A stretch of 18,710 bases of DNA, taken from NCBI GenBank assembly GCA_903911805.1, contig CAIWET010000572.1:1-18710 (forward strand), in the 5' to 3' direction. A program made the translations under genes and the position numbers. The notes beneath the pieces were generated by a model. That model searched no databases and was not told the DNA's origin. It was given only the letters and a program-made list of their open reading frames with translations. Within the stretch, counting starts at the first letter, position 1; each line of letters begins with the position of its first letter. Shown in pieces: positions 15,459 to 18,710 of the stretch. This stretch comes from an uncultured Ignavibacteria bacterium (GTDB taxonomy: Bacteria; Bacteroidota; Ignavibacteria; Kapaibacteriales; UBA2268).

Positions 15459-18400
15459 TTATTGTTTCTCTAAATTTTTGAGTTTACGTTTTGCAATTGC
15501 TCCAAAATCATCATTTGGACGAAGGCTATCAATTAATTTATAAATTTCAATAGCTTTTTCGTTGTCATTAATTAATTCGTAACATTCACCTAATTTTACT
15601 AAACCTAAAGTAAACCAATCTTCGTATCCATTGAATCTGTCTTTTAAAAGTACAAAAGCTCCGATTGCTTCAATTGTTTTATTGTTTTTCAATAAAATTT
15701 CGCCAATTCTGTATTGAGACTCAGAAGCGATTGTTGGATTATCCAATTTCTCAGACAATTTTTCGAATTCAATTTTTGCAGAATCAAGATTATTATTCGT
15801 AAAATAATAATTTGCAATTCTATATGTTGATTGGTCAGCAAAGTCCATTCCTTTGTATTTTTCTTCTACTAATCTGAAAAGTACTAATGCTCCACCAATA
15901 TCATTCATTGTATATTTTATTACTGCTCTTTCGTATCCTGCCTGAGCAGCAGAAACGTTATCTGGATATTTTTCCATTAATTTAGAGAAAATCTCTTCAG
16001 CTTTAATAACGTCATTTTTTAAATTTTTTGCTAATAAACCCTTTTCGAGATAACTCAATGGTGCATATTCGCTTGTAGAATAATTTTTAATAATTTTATC
16101 AAATGAATTGTCTGCATTAACAGTATCGCTTAAATTTAAGAATGATTTTCCCATCCAATAAATTGCTTCAGCATTTTTTTCGCTGTCAGGATATTTTTTA
16201 ATAAAATTATCGAATTCATTTACAGCATCTTTATAATTTTTGCCAGTATAAAACATATCAGCTTTTTTGAATGTAAATTCTTGTGCAACTGTAGAATTAG
16301 GATTAGACTGAACGAAAGAATCAGCTACTTTGATTGCTTCAGCTTCATTACCAAGAGCTATATAACATTCATAAATACCTTTTAAAGCACTACCGGATAA
16401 TTCGTGAGTAGGATAATTGGTTACAACTGTGCGATAATTTTCGATTGCACCTTCAAAATTCTCAACATTATAAAAAGCATCGCCAATTTTATAATAAGCC
16501 ATTACGGCTAATGAGCTAGATGGATAAGCCTGAATAAGGAATTTGAAATTATCTACTGCCTCACGATATTTTTTCTGTTGGAATCTTATCCAGCCAGTCA
16601 AATATAAGGCATTTGGTGCATAAGGAGAATTATTATAACTTCTAACAAATGCTAAAAGCGAAGTAATTGCATCTTCAAATGAACCTTGGCGATAGAGAGC
16701 ATGGCATAACTGATAATTGCAATATTGACCTTCTTCGGTACCAGGAGAAAGCTTTGCAGCTCTTCTATAACAGTCAACAGCTTTCTTAAAATCGCGAGTA
16801 GTATAATATCCATCACCTTGACGAGCTAAGACTTCTACATTGTGTTTAGAATCTGGAAATTCTTTAATCATTTTGTCAAAAGTTAAAGAAGATTCTTTGA
16901 ACTTTTTCAATCTGAAATAAGACCATCCCAAACTATAAAGAGCTTCTTCGCGATATTTTGAAGAATCATATAAATCTACAATTGATTGATATGATTCGAT
17001 TGCATTATTCAATAAATTTGAGCGGTAATAAGATTCACCCAACCAGAATAACGCTTCATCAGATTTATTAGAGCTTTTATTTGATCCGATAAAAGCTAAA
17101 AGTGGCTTCATCGCTTCAGTATTTTTGAAGTTTTTAACTAATGCAATACCTTGCTTTAATCTTGATTCGGAGATATACCAATCTTTTTGCGGCATCAATG
17201 TTAATGAGCTTTTAAAAGCTAACTGTTCAGCAGCTTTATAAGAGCTTACAGCCTTATTCCATTTTCTTGTTTCCATAAAGTTGGCACCGAGCAAAAGATT
17301 AATTCTAACAGATATATTTGCGTCAGTTGCTTCTCTTTCAGCTCTTTCTAAAGTGCGAATTGAGTTATCATAATCTTCGTTTTCATAATAAATTTGCCCT
17401 AATTCAAGCAAAACGTTGCTTAAATATGGATAACCAGATAAAACTGAGAGATTGGCAAAATCTTTTTGTGCTTGTGTTATATTATCATTTCTTTTGAAGG
17501 CAACTGCACGATAAAGTTGAGCAAGAGCTTTTACTTTGCTGTCATCATCTTGAATTGCATTAATAATTTCATTGTAATATCTAATAGCTTTTTTATAATC
17601 AGCTTTGTTTAAACAAGCCCAAGCTGCACTTAATCTTGCATAATTTACTAATTCAGAGGAAGAATAAGTATCTAAAAATGATTCGAAAATTGTTAGGCCT
17701 TTGTCATAATTTCTTGCTAAATTATTGGCTTCACCCTTTAAATACATAATTTCTTCACCAGCGTGATCAATATATGATTGTGGTTCGTAAAGATTGGCAA
17801 TAGAATCTTTTTTAACTAAATGATTATTCAGATTTTCAGTTCTATCCAAAATTAAAAAAGCATTTTGATAATTACGCATAATCAAATCGAGATTGATTTC
17901 TCTGATTTTTGCTGCAAGCGAAGTGTTTGAAAATTCATATTTTGAGCTGATTGTACGATAATAGCTTAAAGATATATCATAATTTTTTGATAATTCTGCA
18001 ATTTGACCCAAAGAGAATAAAGCATCATCGGCATAAATAACTTTAGGGTGATTGAGGGCCAATTCTTCGAATACTGGCTGAGCATCCTGATATTTACCAG
18101 CGAGCGATAAAGAAACAGCTCTCCAATAAACAGAATTATATATCATATCATTATAAATCTTTGAATCACGGAATTTAGCTTCGTTTTCGGCAAGATTTTT
18201 AGAGATATTGAATAAGCTTTCAGCTAAAAGAAACTTTTTTTGGTCAAATGCCATTAAAGCTCTTTTGTAAGCAGCAATGGACATAAAGGGAGAATTCGAT
18301 TTTTTAGTTAATGCTTTTTCTAATTCAGAATCAGCGGCTTTGTAATTTCCATTAGCATAATCGCTTAATGCATGATAATAAATTGACTTATCAACTTCAG

Positions 18401-18599
18401 AGAAAAGATTATTAGAATTAATAAAATTCCTCAAATCTTGCTCAGATTGATACATTAACTTATTATCATAAAATTTAAAAGCGTTCTGAAAATCAGAAAA
18501 AGGATTACTATCAAAATAGTCATCTTGAATAGCAAAAGAATAATTGCTAAACAAAATAGCGGCAAAAAATGCCGTAAATATTATATTTATTTTCCTCAT
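15459..18599 (-). CDS. Large periplasmic tetratricopeptide-repeat protein
   Basis: The chosen start is the ATG at 18599 (MRKINIIFTAFFAAILF), giving 1046 residues with a cleavable signal peptide (about 1-23, ending YSFA) and no lipobox Cys. A TTG at 18608 would only add three residues before it. The rest is almost entirely helical TPR units of the BamD/YbgF-like kind, with recurrent patterns 'Y..A...F..FI..YP.S', for example 'YKDAVNEFDNFIKKYPDSE', 'YREAVDNFKFLIQAYPSSS' and 'FEGAIENYRTVVTNYPTHE'. About 20 or more repeats can be followed. Such solenoids are protein-protein scaffolds, here probably in the periplasm. It is the first gene of the six-gene envelope run, which suggests it organises the barrel, SPOR and TonB-like proteins encoded behind it. 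The TPR identity is very sure; partners are inferred from neighbourhood. Confidence 0.93.
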   Translation of the reverse strand: MRKINIIFTAFFAAILFSNYSFAIQDDYFDSNPFSDFQNAFKFYDNKLMYQSEQDLRNFINSNNLFSEVDKSIYYHALSDYANGNYKAADSELEKALTKKSNSPFMSIAAYKRALMAFDQKKFLLAESLFNISKNLAENEAKFRDSKIYNDMIYNSVYWRAVSLSLAGKYQDAQPVFEELALNHPKVIYADDALFSLGQIAELSKNYDISLSYYRTISSKYEFSNTSLAAKIREINLDLIMRNYQNAFLILDRTENLNNHLVKKDSIANLYEPQSYIDHAGEEIMYLKGEANNLARNYDKGLTIFESFLDTYSSSELVNYARLSAAWACLNKADYKKAIRYYNEIINAIQDDDSKVKALAQLYRAVAFKRNDNITQAQKDFANLSVLSGYPYLSNVLLELGQIYYENEDYDNSIRTLERAEREATDANISVRINLLLGANFMETRKWNKAVSSYKAAEQLAFKSSLTLMPQKDWYISESRLKQGIALVKNFKNTEAMKPLLAFIGSNKSSNKSDEALFWLGESYYRSNLLNNAIESYQSIVDLYDSSKYREEALYSLGWSYFRLKKFKESSLTFDKMIKEFPDSKHNVEVLARQGDGYYTTRDFKKAVDCYRRAAKLSPGTEEGQYCNYQLCHALYRQGSFEDAITSLLAFVRSYNNSPYAPNALYLTGWIRFQQKKYREAVDNFKFLIQAYPSSSLAVMAYYKIGDAFYNVENFEGAIENYRTVVTNYPTHELSGSALKGIYECYIALGNEAEAIKVADSFVQSNPNSTVAQEFTFKKADMFYTGKNYKDAVNEFDNFIKKYPDSEKNAEAIYWMGKSFLNLSDTVNADNSFDKIIKNYSTSEYAPLSYLEKGLLAKNLKNDVIKAEEIFSKLMEKYPDNVSAAQAGYERAVIKYTMNDIGGALVLFRLVEEKYKGMDFADQSTYRIANYYFTNNNLDSAKIEFEKLSEKLDNPTIASESQYRIGEILLKNNKTIEAIGAFVLLKDRFNGYEDWFTLGLVKLGECYELINDNEKAIEIYKLIDSLRPNDDFGAIAKRKLKNLEKQ

Positions 18600-18616
18600 T
18601 ATACCCAATTTATTAA

Positions 18617-18646
18617 GTTATACATTGCTTTTGGCAATACTTTCAA
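18617..18646 (-). promoter_or_regulatory. Candidate promoter for the TPR-led envelope run
   Basis: On the minus strand TTGAAA (18641-18646) and TATAAC (18617-18622) are 18 bp apart. Transcription would begin about 10 nt before the ATG at 18599, a very short leader. The -35 hexamer is the same as that proposed for murF and forms the inner arm of the inverted repeat at 18641-18679. A promoter further upstream, outside or at the edge of the window, is equally possible. Confidence 0.3.
18624..18638. repeat. Short perfect inverted repeat ATTGC-N5-GCAAT
   Basis: ATTGC (18624-18628) and GCAAT (18634-18638) are separated by TTTTG. The pair falls in the spacer of the candidate promoter before the TPR gene. 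The same half-sites recur at 18649-18662 (ATTGC-AAAT-GCAAT), so this motif appears twice within 40 bp. Confidence 0.7.
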
Positions 18647-18679
18647 CAATTGCAAATGCAATATTGGGCATTGTTGAAA
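18641..18679. repeat. 10-bp perfect inverted repeat upstream of the TPR gene
   Basis: TTTCAACAAT (18641-18650) is the exact reverse complement of ATTGTTGAAA (18670-18679), with a 19-nt interior that itself holds ATTGC-AAAT-GCAAT and the palindrome CAATATTG (18659-18666). There is no T-run on either side typical of an intrinsic terminator, so an operator or leader hairpin is more likely than a terminator. The rest of the 111-bp upstream stretch (18600-18710) shows no gene. Confidence 0.7.
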
Positions 18680-18710
18680 TTATGCTGCACGTAAAAATAC
18701 GAATATTTTA

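Noticed and set aside
18641..18679. Inverted repeat as an intrinsic terminator
   Set aside because: The stem is AT-rich with a 19-nt loop and no T-run follows on either strand; a regulatory role fits better.
1..18710. Mobile elements, CRISPR arrays, toxin-antitoxin or anti-phage genes
   Set aside because: I looked for transposase or integrase motifs, regularly spaced repeats, paired small toxin/antitoxin frames and nuclease/helicase motifs on both strands and found none.

Overview
The window is AT-rich (about 70% A+T by eye), almost entirely coding, and reads like the genome of a Gram-negative member of the Bacteroidota/Chlorobiota (FCB) group, perhaps Ignavibacteria- or Kapabacteria-like. 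The main evidence is a protein with a type IX secretion (T9SS) C-terminal sorting domain, several outer-membrane beta-barrels, a SpoIIE phosphatase, DUF4153 and DUF1684 proteins, and very tight gene packing without Shine-Dalgarno sites. The lineage is an inference from gene content. I see no tRNA, rRNA, CRISPR array, transposase, phage gene or integrase, and no gene-free stretch over 300 bases. The longest non-coding pieces are 63 bp (8124-8186) and 111 bp (18600-18710).

Layout. (1) 3-4766, plus strand: three genes 1-2 bp apart. They encode the C-terminal part of a secreted T9SS cargo with BNR-like repeats, a barrel/coiled-coil/SPOR-like outer-membrane protein, and an inner-membrane SpoIIE-type phosphatase with a periplasmic sensor part. 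(2) 4772-8123, minus strand: a five-gene run read murF, guaD, DUF1684, marR, doxX, with a good candidate sigma70-like promoter before murF. (3) 8187-8534, plus strand: a lone YgbA_NO gene, divergent from murF and abutting the next convergent gene with no gap. (4) 8535-18599, minus strand: a six-gene envelope run read TPR protein (1046 aa), DUF4153 membrane protein, plug-less TonB-receptor-like barrel, TolA/TonB-like single-pass SPOR protein, TonB-type protein, RmlD. A nested inverted-repeat structure lies upstream of the TPR gene at the right edge.

How they fit together. The theme is the cell envelope. Blocks 1 and 4 each contain an outer-membrane barrel, a SPOR or SPOR-like domain that would read peptidoglycan, and an inner-membrane component. 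Block 4 looks like a trans-envelope complex: TPR scaffold, barrel, and two periplasm-spanning proteins anchored in the inner membrane. Block 1 looks like an envelope-to-cytoplasm signalling pair. Block 2 links peptidoglycan precursor synthesis (MurF) to purine salvage (GuaD) and a MarR/DoxX module.

The observations most worth following are the block 4 complex, the barrel-SPOR-phosphatase pair of block 1, and a duplicated FliM-like 'DIDALFNA' peptide in the cytoplasmic tail of the SPOR protein. Functions of block 4, the T9SS cargo and the DUF genes are inferred. MurF, GuaD, RmlD, the MarR/DoxX families, YgbA_NO and the SpoIIE catalytic domain are recognised from clear motifs.
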